A stretch of DNA of 64,000 nucleotides, taken from Astropecten irregularis. Lineage: Eukaryota > Echinodermata > Asteroidea > Paxillosida > Astropectinidae. Positions 1-12,100 of the stretch are shown one piece after another. Both the position numbers and the translations under genes were made by a program. Numbering within the stretch: the first letter of the stretch is position 1; every line of letters starts with the position of its first letter. Below the pieces are notes generated by a model. The model saw only the letters and a program-made list of their open reading frames with translations. It was not told the origin of the DNA and searched no databases. The DNA lies in the NCBI GenBank assembly GCA_963971285.1, contig OZ020248.1, positions 1,798,001 to 1,862,000 on the forward strand. Reading direction: 5' to 3'.

Positions 1-34
1 TGTTTTGGTATGCTACCAAAGTATGATACTACCT
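1..34. mobile_element. TTAA-flanked element family A, right end only
   Basis: The window opens inside a copy. It ends ACCAAAGTATGATACTACCT followed by TTAA (35-38), identical to the right end of the other copies. Confidence 0.7.
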
Positions 35-377
35 TTAATGCTATAATCAGTTCCAGAACATAGAAAAAAAAAACAACTACCAAATAACAAACAGCCTGCT
101 CTCGTAAGACGTCACCTCAAATTATTTGTCATTTTTCTCACCGTTGGCTGCCAAAATGCAATAAGCTGACAAGCAGCTACTTGACAATGTTGCATAAGCA
201 CTTGTCATTGGCTATTCAAAGATAACACTTCCTGACTAGTGCGTTTGACACACGTAGATACTAGCCTCGCGCAATTTTTCCAAACCATGTTTGTTCGGCC
301 TCGTTGGTTATTAAGTGCACAGCAAGGGCCACTACCCGAGGCTTGTTGCAACAATGTAATCTGGTGATGGATGTTAA

Positions 378-738
378 AGGTACAGTACATGATTGGTAAA
401 ATACCCCAAACACAGAAATGTTCACGGATTTACATACAACTTCAGGGTATATGAAGATGATGCTGGTAGAAACATACCGTTAAAAAAATTCCGCCTGAGA
501 TAGTGTATTTCTCCAGATATTAGTAAAACCAAAACTAAAAACAGTTTTCATCTCGGGTAAGATCATAAACCATTCTTTTTGTTTTATAAGAAAAATGACG
601 TCGGTTTTTCAATGTTTTCTCGTGACTCCGATGTCCGATTGTGCTAAAATTTTCACAGGTTTATTGTTTCATGCACATATTGGATCAGACAAAGTGTGAG
701 TGCTGTTCCTTGACCATTACCAATCATGTATTATACCT
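378..738. mobile_element. TTAA-flanked element family A, diverged copy
   Basis: 361 bp between TTAA (374-377) and TTAA (739-742). The inner sequence (AACATACCGTTAAAAAAATT, CCGCCTGAGATAGTGTATTT) matches the other copies, but the ends are diverged. Confidence 0.7.
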
Positions 739-1032
739 TTAATAGCCAGCAAGCACCATGAGGGGTGGATATTGGTGTAATCACAAGACGTCATTATTCT
801 TAGCATCATACTTATAAAACTCAATTATTAAAGGTATCCACAATTCCTACAAATAAACACTGACCATATCATCCAACTGTAAAACGTGACATTTCCACTT
901 TTGCTCCTCTCTTCACTTTTGGAAGCTTCACTGCTTCCTCTGTGTCAACAACAGAAATTAATAACAACCAACAAATCAAATGGTTAAATAGTTCAAGATG
1001 TTACCTGAAAGGTAGCAACATTTCAGCTGTCA

Positions 1033-1553
1033 TGGGGTTGATTTCACCAAACTCATCGTAACTTTGTATCAGTCATAGGATTTATTAATGCACTGCATCC
1101 CTACGTAGGATAGGCACCCTACAATGGGTTACCCTTCGTAATAATAATAATAACGGGCATTTATGAAGCACCTTTCCAAGAAGATCAAAGCCCTGTACAT
1201 TATTATTATCCCTAGTCATCGGGTCATAATTTACATTCCTGAAACCATCTCAACTCCCTGGGGAGCATACAGTCCTGGCAACCATATGGCGCACTGAGGC
1301 AAATCAAACCACAAAGCCATTTCTACCCTCGCAGGTACCCATTTACACCTGGGTGAAGAGGAGCAATATGTGACAAAGCGTCTTGCCCAAGGATGCAAGC
1401 ACCACTAGCCCACGGCTGGATTCGAACCCACAATCTGCAGATTGACCACAGGATCTTGAGTTCGACAAGCCAGACCACTACGTAGGCCACATAACAACAC
1501 ATATTTGTAACTGGAGCTGCGATCAATTACAGGTCTTCGTGAAATCGACCCTA
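1033..1553. mobile_element. Foldback family C copy interrupted by a SINE
   Basis: Its left part (GTTGATTTCACCAAACTCAT) and right part (CAGGTCTTCGTGAAATCGAC) are the two arms of a roughly 150-bp palindromic element seen intact at 31488-31637. They are separated here by about 365 bp carrying a SINE in minus orientation. Confidence 0.7.
1139..1503 (-). mobile_element. tRNA-headed SINE (type 2), nested in family C
   Basis: Reading the minus strand, a B-box-like GGTTCGAATCC is followed by a core (CACCCAGGTGTAAATGGGTA) and a tail rich in TTATTATT. The same core is present on the plus strand at 43248-43545. Small open frames here are shadows. Confidence 0.75.
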
Positions 1554-1737
1554 GGACTGCTAGCCTTTTTCGAGCTAGTACGGATGAAGACACTTGCATG
1601 GTCTCAATTAAGAGTTTGAGACTGTCGTTATCATCATAGACCTTTTGTTTTTCTCTGCGACTATCAAAGTTGCCTGTTTCAGATTGCAATGACCGATTCC
1701 TTGGTTTTCAGTAAACATCAATTGTTAATTCACACAG

Positions 1738-1887
1738 CAATAGCGCTCCGCACTAATGACCCGGCTGTCAGACAAACATTGTCTAACACGCGTAGTGTAC
1801 ATGGACGCGCACACCCACACACGTGCATGGTTGCAATGTTTGTCAGAGATCCGGTGCTATTTTTAGCGTAAGTGCGGAGCGCTATTG
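1738..1887. mobile_element. Foldback family D, 150 bp
   Basis: Terminal inverted repeats CAATAGCGCTCCGCACT and AGTGCGGAGCGCTATTG are perfect. A second copy is at 30265-30404 and shares the inner CAGACAAACATTG. Confidence 0.75.
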
Positions 1888-2606
1888 CACAGACAAGATT
1901 AAGACAAGACAAATATGACATGTATTCGGTGACATATATATCAAGGTGGATTTTTTAAAGTGAGAACTGATGAGGAATAAGCACATTGTTGGTCCGTGGT
2001 AAGATTTATTAAAATGCAGCGTGTTTAATAGTGTTTACAGCCCATCAGAGGCAAGTAAGCAGCCTGTAGGCATGTAAAGAACCTTCCTTACTCAACTATA
2101 AGGCTGCAACTGAGTACAACTGCGGCAATTGGCCAAGCTCAGCCATTTTGCTGCAGCATCTCGATTGTCAGCCTTCGACCACGGCTGTACGTGGCCGCGA
2201 CTAAACAAATATCAAGCAACAAAGGAAATTGACTTTGTTGTTGTCGGGCCGACCTCAACGTTCATATGCTTGTAAACATGGATTCAAATTGTCTAGTGAC
2301 ATGATTGAGGGCATGCACACTTGGCCAAAAGGCGCATCCCAATTCTACTGACATAGGTTTCCATAGCAACCACTGACTTCATTTTTGTAAAAAAATAAAA
2401 CAAAAACAAATTCCATTTTTTCCGTAAATTTCAGGCAGGTGCAGATGGCCACTATACCTGACCAATCATGGACAAGCTGGTTGTCCACCTGTCTACAAAT
2501 GTCAATACTGTTCAGTCTTTTACCAATTAATGAGAAGCCCGGGAATTAAATTGAAAAAGAAAAATCCCCATTTTCCAAGGTCTTCAATTACAATTTGCTG
2601 ACATAT

Positions 2607-2690
2607 GAGAAAAAAAGAAGAAAAAATGAAAATGAAAAAATACCAAAAAAAAAACAGCAAAAAAATGCAAAGGAAAAAAAAATCTTAAGG
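2607..2690. repeat. A-rich low-complexity tract
   Basis: Runs of A broken by single G, T or C bases; no coding potential. From 1888 to 3250 I see nothing else beyond this tract. Confidence 0.7.
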
Positions 2691-3255
2691 TCACATGGAG
2701 GCTATAGATGACAATAAGTCAGATAACAGCATCATCTGATTTAAATTGATTATTACTTTGTTACCGTCAACCTCGTCCATCATTGATATATATTTTCATG
2801 AAGGCTGTATCATACATGCCTCACTGGGAACCACATGATGAGGCAAAGCTAGGAAAGAATCATCAATCTGCCCCAGAATTTCGTTATTAAAAGCAGGAGG
2901 GGGGAGGGGGGAGTATATAGTTCCGCCAGCTGGAGCCTGTTCCCATGGAGATGATTGTCTTTAATAATCTCATGTCGGATGTATAGCCCTGGGATGAGAC
3001 CGCCCATATGGTGTGATCATGATACGGATGTTACAGCAGGCTGTAGTCGTGTCACTATCCGATTCCAAGGTTCAAACTCGTTATTTGTGACTATAGACTC
3101 AGGAGCTAGCAAGCCAGGGAAAGCCTTCATGCCTGTTCTCTGTAATGAGTGGGAATACAGAGGGAAAACAGAAACGTGATGAGAGAGTGATCATCCTTAA
3201 AATTCTAAATGACAAGCTAAGGAGGCAAAAGGAATACAAACAATACAACAAACCT

Positions 3256-3853
3256 GGGCCAATTTCATAGAGCTGCTTAAAGGTTGTATCATACTTTCAA
3301 TTGGTAAGAGACCAAAACAGAAATGATTTACGTATAACTTTCAGGGTATGAAGATGATGCTGGTAGAAACCTACCGTTAAAATATTTCCGCCTGAAATGG
3401 TGTATTTATCCAGAAATTAATAAAACATCGACCGAAAATCTTTTTGATCTTTTAAAAGATCAAAATAAAAGAGAAAAGACTTCAGAAATACTGTGGCAAT
3501 TTTTCACTGTTTTCTCAAAAAGTTGACACCCTATGGGACTGAAATTTTCACAGATTACTTTTACTGTATCTTCCTTGATATTTTTGCCCATGAATCTGTA
3601 TTTCTTTGACAAAAACCAAAGTATGATACTACCTTTAAGCACCAAAATTTGAGTAAGCATCCAAAACCTTGGTGAATCAAATCAGTATGCCTGCCAAAAC
3701 TCCTAAATGATATGCTCAATCAAACAACTGGCCGAATACAAGTCAAAAGCAGTAGGCCTAAACATCACATGAAAATTTGGTTGGTAATCCTGATTGATCA
3801 AGGGAGACTTTTCAACCTTAAAAGCAAATTTTGTGCTAAATTAAATTGGCCCC
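3256..3853. mobile_element. Foldback family B copy split by a family A insertion
   Basis: The outer element starts GGGCCAATTTCATAGAGCTG and ends AATTGGCCCC, the arms of family B. It is interrupted at its CTGC-TTAA-GCACC site by the family A copy at 3281-3634. Confidence 0.8.
3281..3634. mobile_element. TTAA-flanked element family A, nested in family B
   Basis: 354 bp flanked by TTAA on both sides (3277-3280, 3635-3638). Because it sits in a known repeat, the empty site (CTGCTTAAGCAC) can be read directly, showing that one TTAA was duplicated. Confidence 0.85.
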
Positions 3854-4198
3854 AGTGAGAATTAGTTACCAGCCCATGAGGGAGGCGTATAGGAGGAGGG
3901 GGAGGGGACAAGGGGTGGGGAGAAGGGAGGATGGAGTGTGGTAATTTTCAGAATTGAAATTTATATACAAGCTGCAGATCTTCTTTCAGTGATCCCTGAC
4001 ATAATGCTTCTCATCAGTTTTGCAACATTGCTATTAAAAGTTGCAAGCATCTTAATAAATGATCCTTGGGATGTAACGGTTCATGTACATGTATGTGAGC
4101 GAGAAATCCTGACTGTTATTCAAAAGTTGATGTGCACATGTACAATGCTTGTTCTCAATGCATTGGTGGGTAGCAGTGTTCACTCACGATTACAATAA
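3854..4198. other. Gene-free stretch with purine-rich tract
   Basis: A G/A-rich tract lies at about 3880-3935 (GGAGGAGGGGGAGGGGACAA). Nothing recognisable as a gene follows it. Confidence 0.5.
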
Positions 4199-4535
4199 TT
4201 AATAGAAAAATACAAGTAGCACTTTAATGACTAACTAGAGTAAAACTTGAATATTAAATGATTTTGGTCGGGAAATATATAATATGCAAATTAGGCTTGC
4301 CCTTCACCGACGTGGATGAGCACTGTATACTCAGTGCTTTTGAGAGCACATGAAAAAAATCACATGCTGGCTCAGAGTTAAACTGTGCATAATGGCCCAG
4401 TTTGAAGTAGAGACAAAAGGTGATGATGTAGTGTGACAAAAAAACAGAGTCCCCTATACATGTATATATATAGCTTGATAATTTGTTGCATCTGATGAAG
4501 TAGTAGTTGCTACGGAAGCTTATAAATGAAAAGTT
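4199..4535. mobile_element. Penelope-like remnant with hammerhead-like motif
   Basis: At 4488-4526 the plus strand reads CATCTGATGAAG, a short stem-loop (GTAG...CTAC), then GGAAGCTTATA. This is the hammerhead layout CTGATGA / helix II / GAAA, but with GGAA. At the other edge (about 4217-4250), AGCACTTTAATGACTAAC matches the sequence next to the same motif at 37900-37990. Confidence 0.45.
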
Positions 4536-4538
4536 TAA

Positions 4539-4669
4539 AGGTAGTATCATACAAATACAATAACAGTCATCTGTGAAAATTCCAGTCCCATACGTTGCCC
4601 ACTTTTTAGGTTTAACGTAAATCGGTGAACATTTCTATTTTGATCTCTTACCAAAGTATGATACTACCT
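4539..4669. mobile_element. TTAA-flanked element family A, 131-bp internally deleted copy
   Basis: It keeps both ends (AGGTAGTATCATAC and CCAAAGTATGATACTACCT) and TTAA flanks (4535-4538, 4670-4673), but has lost about 220 bp of centre. Confidence 0.8.
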
Positions 4670-4781
4670 TTAATGAATGATTGATTTCTATACCTTTTCT
4701 TTTAAATATCTCCTCAGCCATTACCTATAAAATCATGAAGCTACTTTTTATCATGAGCCAACATGTTGACACAAGGCTTAA

Positions 4782-4950
4782 ATTTAACTGGAGGCCACAG
4801 AGGCCATGGCCTTCATTGTCCAGCTGGTTCTTGGCCTTGGTGCCCCCTTCAAATGTTTCCATAGACATTATGATTTTCCAATGGAAGTGCCCCTTGCAAT
4901 GGAAAAGTGGCCTTGCCCCTTTCTGAACCAAATTCAAGGCCTGGGGACGT
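4782..4950. repeat. Interspersed repeat family R
   Basis: It matches 31805-31990 in reverse complement (shared CATAGACATTATGATTTTCC and TTTGAAGGGGG/CCCCCTTCAAA). No coding signal. Confidence 0.6.
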
Positions 4951-5566
4951 TGTGATGGTAATTAAAATACCCTAATTTAAACCAAACTTACGAACAGAAT
5001 GAATTAAAATGGAGTTTTTAATTTCAAATTACTTAAGCTGATCAATTCCTGTCTGCTTCGGTTACACTCAATGAGAAATTTAAATGCATTTCATTTCAGG
5101 GGCATTTATGTACACATATGTTATGAATGTCAAGAGAATCGTGCATGTTCTCCGTGCCTAATGAAATTTCTGGTTGTTATTTGAACGACGTCGGTAACCG
5201 GTAACCACAGTCTTAATTAGCAATGTGCGCCGTGCTGGTAATCCGTGTCTGTTGTTGATTAATGAACTAAACTGTACAACATGTACCTTTATGATCATGA
5301 ATGTAATGGCTTAAAATGAAACAGCGCAAACAACTGGGAAAGTGTATGTACCCGAGTTTATCATACACAAACATGTAAATTAAAAAGTCTCATTTCGGAT
5401 AATTTCAATTCACATAAAATATCATAATATTGACAAAAAGATTAATAGAAGAAAAAATACTGTTGAGGTTGGTTAATAAATCAGAATTTTTCTTTATAAA
5501 AGTGGTTTGGATTGATAAATGTTAAGGTAATTTTTGGCTTGAACTGCATGCAAAAGGAATTGTTTT

Positions 5567-5572
5567 TTTATT
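5567..5572 (-). terminator. Possible poly(A) signal of the ankyrin gene
   Basis: AATAAA is read on the minus strand 313 bp downstream of the stop codon. The region is A/T-rich, so this is only a candidate. Confidence 0.3.
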
Positions 5573-5594
5573 TAATATTTGAATATAAGAATCA

Positions 5595-5790
5595 TTGAAA
5601 AGAAAAATTGACTTAAGTGAGATTCGAACCAGTGACCCCAAAAATACCGTACCAGCACTCTTACCAATAAGCTATCCAGCCCTACATTGGCAGTGTCCCT
5701 AATAGTCAACTATCTTTGTTCATTTGGCAGTTATAAAGGCCATGAAACCACTCACATCTGGTACATTACTGTTACCCCCATCCCAAGGAT
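5595..5790 (-). mobile_element. tRNA-headed SINE (type 1)
   Basis: On the minus strand a tRNA-like body has an A-box-like GGATAGCTTATTGGTAAGAG and B box GGTTCGAATC, then TCAATTTTTCTTTTC. It is preceded by a unit (GTTTCATGGCCTTTATAACT) shared with the copies at 58676 and 59291. Confidence 0.7.
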
Positions 5791-5884
5791 CATCTAAGAT
5801 ACATGTACATGCAGCATTAGCAATGCTGCGACCTGAGAACAAAAACTGAAAAAAAAAATGAAAATAGAATGAAGCATGATATTT

Positions 5885-6126
5885 TTAAATGGATAAAGAG
5901 CAGTTACTTTGATTGATCAGATCAAAAGAACATTCTAAACCCATGTTCTCCTCACCCATTTCAGCCAGAAATATCACGACTTTGCGGTGTCCGTTTCTCT
6001 TGGCAAATGTCCGAGGCGTTCGGCCTTTTTTGCTCTGGGGAGTAAGGTTTACATCGGCCTCTTGAATCAGCCACTTGACCAGGGTGAGGTGACCGTTGCC
6101 TGCTGCGTAATGCAAGGGCGTGCAAC
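5885..6126 (-). CDS. Ankyrin gene, last coding exon
   Basis: This exon starts after a TTTTATTGTAG acceptor and runs to a TAA stop. It carries the last full ankyrin unit and a half-repeat, then a short acidic and polar tail. A possible poly(A) signal (AATAAA on the minus strand) is at 5572-5567. Confidence 0.88.
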
Positions 6127-9100
6127 CTACAATAAAACATGAATAACATAAAAGATCTTTTTTAAATGAGTGACCTGGGGCCAATTTCATTGAGCTGTTA
6201 AGCACAAAACAATTGCTTAGCACAAAATGTCTTGTTCAATAAAACAAACCACCACTAACAATTCAATTTGATATTCAATCCAATTCAATTCAATAGAAAA
6301 TTTTTTCCAACTCTGTAATGTGACATCACAATTAACTGGATTGTAAAGGAACTATATTCATGGCCAGTGAACAACAGCCAAAGAACAATCACAAGTGATA
6401 CACAAAACATGGAAATTTGGTTGTTAATCCTGTTTTTATTAAGACAGAAATTTCATGGTTAGCAAACCTCTGTGCTAAGCAGGGCCCTGCTGTTTCTAGA
6501 CTGCCATTTATCAAATGTAAAAAGGAATTGGGGAGTCAGGTTGGCATAGCGGTTCTTTCCTCGCCTTTCAACTCTGTGGACCGGGTTCAAGCCCAACTCA
6601 GTCCAAAAGTGGATTGGGTTTTCAGTCCCTACCCGATTCTGTGGGTTTTACCCAGAATATTACTCTGGGGTTTTTCCCCCACCTCTAAAACTGTATCTTC
6701 TTCTCATCATCTTTCCATAAAAGGTTTCATCAGGCTTTCGAGCTACAGTGCCTAGGGCACTTTTGAGGAATCCTTGGTGTCATTACCAGAAATAAATAAT
6801 AATAATAATAATAATAACTTCTCACTACTTTTTCTCTCTCCGCTATCCTTTTCAAACTAATAAATGCTGCAAGAAACCACTGCCAGAGATATTGCATTAC
6901 ACGCAGGTGAAAATCCAAGTGGTTATGATGCAAAAAATAACTTGAAGAAGAAATAGGAGGACAATAAAGCTGTACAAAAAAAACATAGTAAATCTCAAAA
7001 AAAGAAAAGCTCAACATGCACTAAATGTGGTGCAATCACAACATAGTCCTGCGAATGAATTTGTGAGAACAAAAAAATTGTATAAACATGAACGGCGAAA
7101 GGATGGAAGTCTTATTCTCATCGGTGAATTTGCACACTGGATTGTGTTCATCAATCAGATGACTAGTTGCCCTTGGCCATTCAATGTACAGAGGGGCCTT
7201 TGTTTCCATGGCAATTCATGTTTTTTCAAATCGCAAAGAGCGGCTACGTTAATTGAATTTTCTTATTTTCTCACTTCTCTGGGTCTTTATTAATTTATTA
7301 ATTTTGTTGTTGTTGTATGTTTGTTTCTTTCTTCCTCTCAGGTTTTTCTCTTAGTCATTTGTTCCTTTTTAAAAGAGTTCCATTACTGCACGTGCTGAGG
7401 ACATTTTGAAAATCTCAGAATACACGCAGGTTAAATTTTGTAATACATGTATCATTACAAATTGACATTATAATGCCAAAATAGAGACCTTTGGCTATGG
7501 TTTTGAAGTAGATACTCCATTCGGAAAACGGAAATTGAGCACCAGTCATGCCAGTGGAGAAAAACATCCTGTATTCTAATTTCAATCTATTTTTTTTTCT
7601 CATCCATTTATGTGTATCTTTACTTGCATGTTGTTGTCCTCTTGTCATTTACCCTTTGGTATAGATTCTGCTATGATCAAAATGTGCCAGGCCCTCCTAA
7701 CTTTAAAGGTAGTATCATACTTGTAAGAAACCCAAACAGAAATGTTCACAGATTTACGTATCTTACAGAGTATGAAGATGGTGGTGGTAGAAACATACTC
7801 TTAAATTTTTTCCGCCTGAAATGGTGTATTTATCCAGAAATTAGTAAAACAACGACCGAAAATCTTGTTGATCTTTTAAAAGATCAAAAATAAAAGAGAA
7901 AAGACTTAAGAAATACTGTGTCACTGTTTTCTCAAAAAGTGGGCAATGTATTTGGGACTGAAATTTTCACAGATGACTGTTATTGTATAGCTTAGAAACT
8001 GTCTTAGTATTTTTGCCCATGAATCTTTATTTTTTTGATAAAAACCAAAGTATGATACTGCCTTTTTCATAGCATTTCATAAATTTCAGGTCATTATTTT
8101 GGCTGATGAGCAGATTGCAGCAGTTTATTACTTGTTAATAGTGAAGAGTCGAAAAATAGTACATCGTGTACCTATACACATTCATCAAATAGGCCTACAT
8201 GTACTTTGTCTGGATTCTTTTTGCATGCATCATGAAAGTCTCGCATTTTCAGATTCAAATCCAGTGGTCAGCAAAAGCAATAAAACGAGGGGTTTATAGA
8301 TTCACTGAATTGAATATTCCGCCCATCGACTAAATCATGCATGTTGGATGCATGGTTGCTGTTGATTCCACAGTGATGTTTGTTTCCTATGTAAGCAACT
8401 AATGAGCCCACGAGAGACGCCTGCAGAGCACTTTTGCCACTTTGCAAGACGTCATGCGAGCCCGTGGGATTTACATCATGTTCTCTGGTTGCATGCATAT
8501 ACACACTTACGACGCTCTCGAGAGCAAAATGACTTCCACACGTATGCCCAGGAAAGCTTTGCACAGACTTTAAGAGGAAATGCCACAGCAACCACGCACA
8601 TGATACTCCTGGGTTCAATTTCACCAAGCTCATCGTAATTTACTATCAATCGTAGGACTTTTGCATTGCAGCCCCACGTAGAAGTCGTAGGATACGATGG
8701 GTTATCGTTTGTAAAGTTCTCCAGTTTACGATTGATCACAGGGCTTTGTGAAATTGCCCCCTGGAACATTGTAGTGCATAGCTCTTTGATTCATAGGTAA
8801 ATTCATTGCTGTCCTTGCATTTATACATCCCATGGTTCCCCCCCCCCCCCAAAGTTTATCATTGATCTTTTTATCCTGCTGTATTACTCGGCACACTGTG
8901 GGATGGGCTGCTCGGGGCAGCGTTGTTTTTGGTTGTGCAGGACATGATTTTGATTATATTAGTCAAGATCGTGTCTTGTATGACTGATAGCCTCATTGTA
9001 CATTGTATAATTATTAATTTTTAATTTTTATAAATTTTAATCCATTATTTTAATTGACTTTGTTTACAATTTGACTCTTTTGGACATTCATTCTAAGTTG

Positions 9101-12100
9101 ATTTGGGCCTACTTTTTAAAGATATTTCTCTTTTTTTTTTTTTATCTCGTAGTCAGTTTTTATTATTGTTGTTTTCTAAAGTGAATAAATTGTTGATATG
9201 TGTATTCTGTAAAGCGCCTCAGAGCATTTTCTTAAATAGATTTGGCGCTATACAATTGAATTATTATTATTATTATTATTATTATTGACAAATCTTAAAT
9301 TCATGGGTGTCCATCCCGGGGGGGGGGGGATATTTGAGGTGGGGGGGGGGGATGGCATGTATTATCACCCCCCCAAAAAAAAATATTTTGAGGTTGAATA
9401 ATATTCTTTAATTCTGACAAAATATCTGAAGTACCAACAGAATAATGAAAAAAATAGCATGCTTGAAATGTAGAAAGACAATAAATTTAGTTTTGTTGTG
9501 TCTTCGTAGTGAATTTATACTATGTTTAATTCTTCTGAATATCGTTTTTAAATGCTCTAAAATGTGACTTTCCAAGTCTGTTTTTCCCTGGTGTGGGAAG
9601 GGGCTATCCACGAATTCCCCCCCAGTCGCTTCGCTCCCTCACATAGCCTAAGACACAAAATCACCAATCGTTCCCCCAATCATGAAAAGAAATCGACACC
9701 TATGCTTAAACTGAAGACTGATTCTCACGCTTGAAACTACGAAGGCAAAATGCAACTTTAATCTCTTTTGTTTTGGTCAATAAAAGGCTGATGTATATTT
9801 TTCCATTATAATACAAGGGTTTTCCCTGCGGCGCGGAGGCAGAGCAATTACATGGAGCTGCCTAGCAACAAGCCAAATACCTTGAAACATTGAAATGCAG
9901 CGTCACCATGGAAACCGAGTTGATACTGTATAATTGGCGATATATCCCAAAGCCACACTGGACAATACCTACACGTATCTTTTATTTGCATGTGATACAT
10001 GTATATATACATGTAAATGCATATCAAATTTCAAACCTGTCGTATTTTCAAAATCTCAGAAGATTTCAATGAATTTTTATGATGATAAATAACAGGAACT
10101 TATTACTGTCCGATGGGCAACAACCCAACCATGCATTTTGGGTCATTCTAGTTGTAAATTGTAAGCAATTAGATGTTTACATCTTATGAAATGTACATAG
10201 ATTTGCCGCATCCGGATAATATGAAAAATGAAGAGGCAAATGAAAAAGAAAATTGTAAGAAAATCGGAAATGGAAAGATATTATGAGCGAAAGAGACACA
10301 AAGACTTTCATTATTCTTTTAGTTTTTATCTTAAAGTCAGCTTATGATTACTATATTCTTTTCTCATTTTTTTGCAAAGTGATTGTAAAGGATTTTATTT
10401 TTACGCGATATAAAGACTACACTATTCCAGGTGAAAATGCAGGGATCCAAGGACGGTGAATGTGGAGTGAATGACAACCGGAAATTACTGAAATTTAATT
10501 CTATTATTTTTCAAGGAGGGTTTCTCAAGTATGGGAAACTGGCAGTGCTGGGGGGGGGGGGGATAACTATGGTTCTCTAAATTAGCATATTTCAATCAGA
10601 ATATGAATAATAAATCAATAATAGCACAAATTTTGCCAAATGTTGACACTCAAGGCAGTTTACAATAAAATCGATAGAAACTTTAAAACAAAATAAATAT
10701 TTGAGCAAAAAATCTCAGTCCTCATAAATCAAAAGACCATAAGGCCATTTTGAGGGTAAGTGATGAGATGTGGATATCCCTGTGGCAGTAACACGATCTC
10801 CGTGGCAACACGTGGCATGCTTAGGTTTCCATGACACTTTCAGAGAAATATCAAATGTGTAGAGGAAATTTCAAAAATTTTAACATTTTGCATGTTACTG
10901 TAACTTCAGCTATGTTGCCTGCCCTGGCCAACACCCAACTTTGGTTGGTTGTCTATTTTTGCTTCATTGAAGCCTTTTTACACTTAATAGCAAGTCAACA
11001 GTCATTGAACCAAGTCACAAATTCTAAAACAATACACGTACACTACAGTAGATATATTTAATCTGAAATTTTTGGTTCAAAGGGAAGGAAGGAAAACTTT
11101 TAGCAATCTGGAGATGGCAATGGGAGACATTGGAGAACCGGTCTTCAAGTCAACAGCGCACGCGCATGCATAATTGTGAGCATGCGCACGTTGTTTTGCG
11201 TGTACGTGCGCTGCTGACTAGAAGACCGGCTCTCCAAAATCTCCCATTCAAAATTGGGTAACATAATCATATGGGCAATTCCATGAAGGAGTGGACATGA
11301 CCTCAAAATTTCAAATTCTATTTTTTAAGTTAAAATTTGCATTAAGTGGTAGCATATACATCAAAGTTTCATGGGAAAGAGATTTTTATGCCATGGATTT
11401 GCAGGAAGTATACAAAAAATTGAATTTGGTGCCATCAATGTTACATCTTGAAATAATGTGATAAAAAGTTGTGTAACTTCAATTCATCAAAGAATGGGGA
11501 AGATTTCATTATATCAAATAGATCTAATCATATTTATTAATTGATTGAACCTACACATTGGCTGTAATAGTCCGATTTTGTGATTGTGATGGATTCTGGC
11601 CAAAGATTTGCGAAACATGTACCCATTGAAGCCAATGTAACGTAACTAACCAAAAAATCAAAAAAGTTTTGCCTCAAGAGAATGCAATTACTTAAAATGT
11701 TGATATCTTGAATTTTCCTTCTTTGTACAATCCTTAATTGAAAAAAGGAAAGTAAAATCCTGAAAGCTGTAACATATGGAAAATAGAAGCAGTTGAAATC
11801 TGTAACGTAACTAACCATGTAAAGTAACTAACCGAGGTGTAACGTAACTAACCAACATAAAGACCACATAAACAAAAGGTTAGGTACATGTTACTAGTTA
11901 AAACAAAGGAGGACAGTATGATACTATTCTTTACCCTCAATTCATCTCATATTTAAGCAACCTTTATGAAACCAGGCTCAGGGCTAGGCTTGGGACTTAT
12001 TTCACTACCACCATTTGAGGCTCACAAAACGAAATGAAGGGATTGGGCCACATGATGAAACTGAAGAAAGGCTCAGCTTTGCTATGTATCTCAAGTCCTT

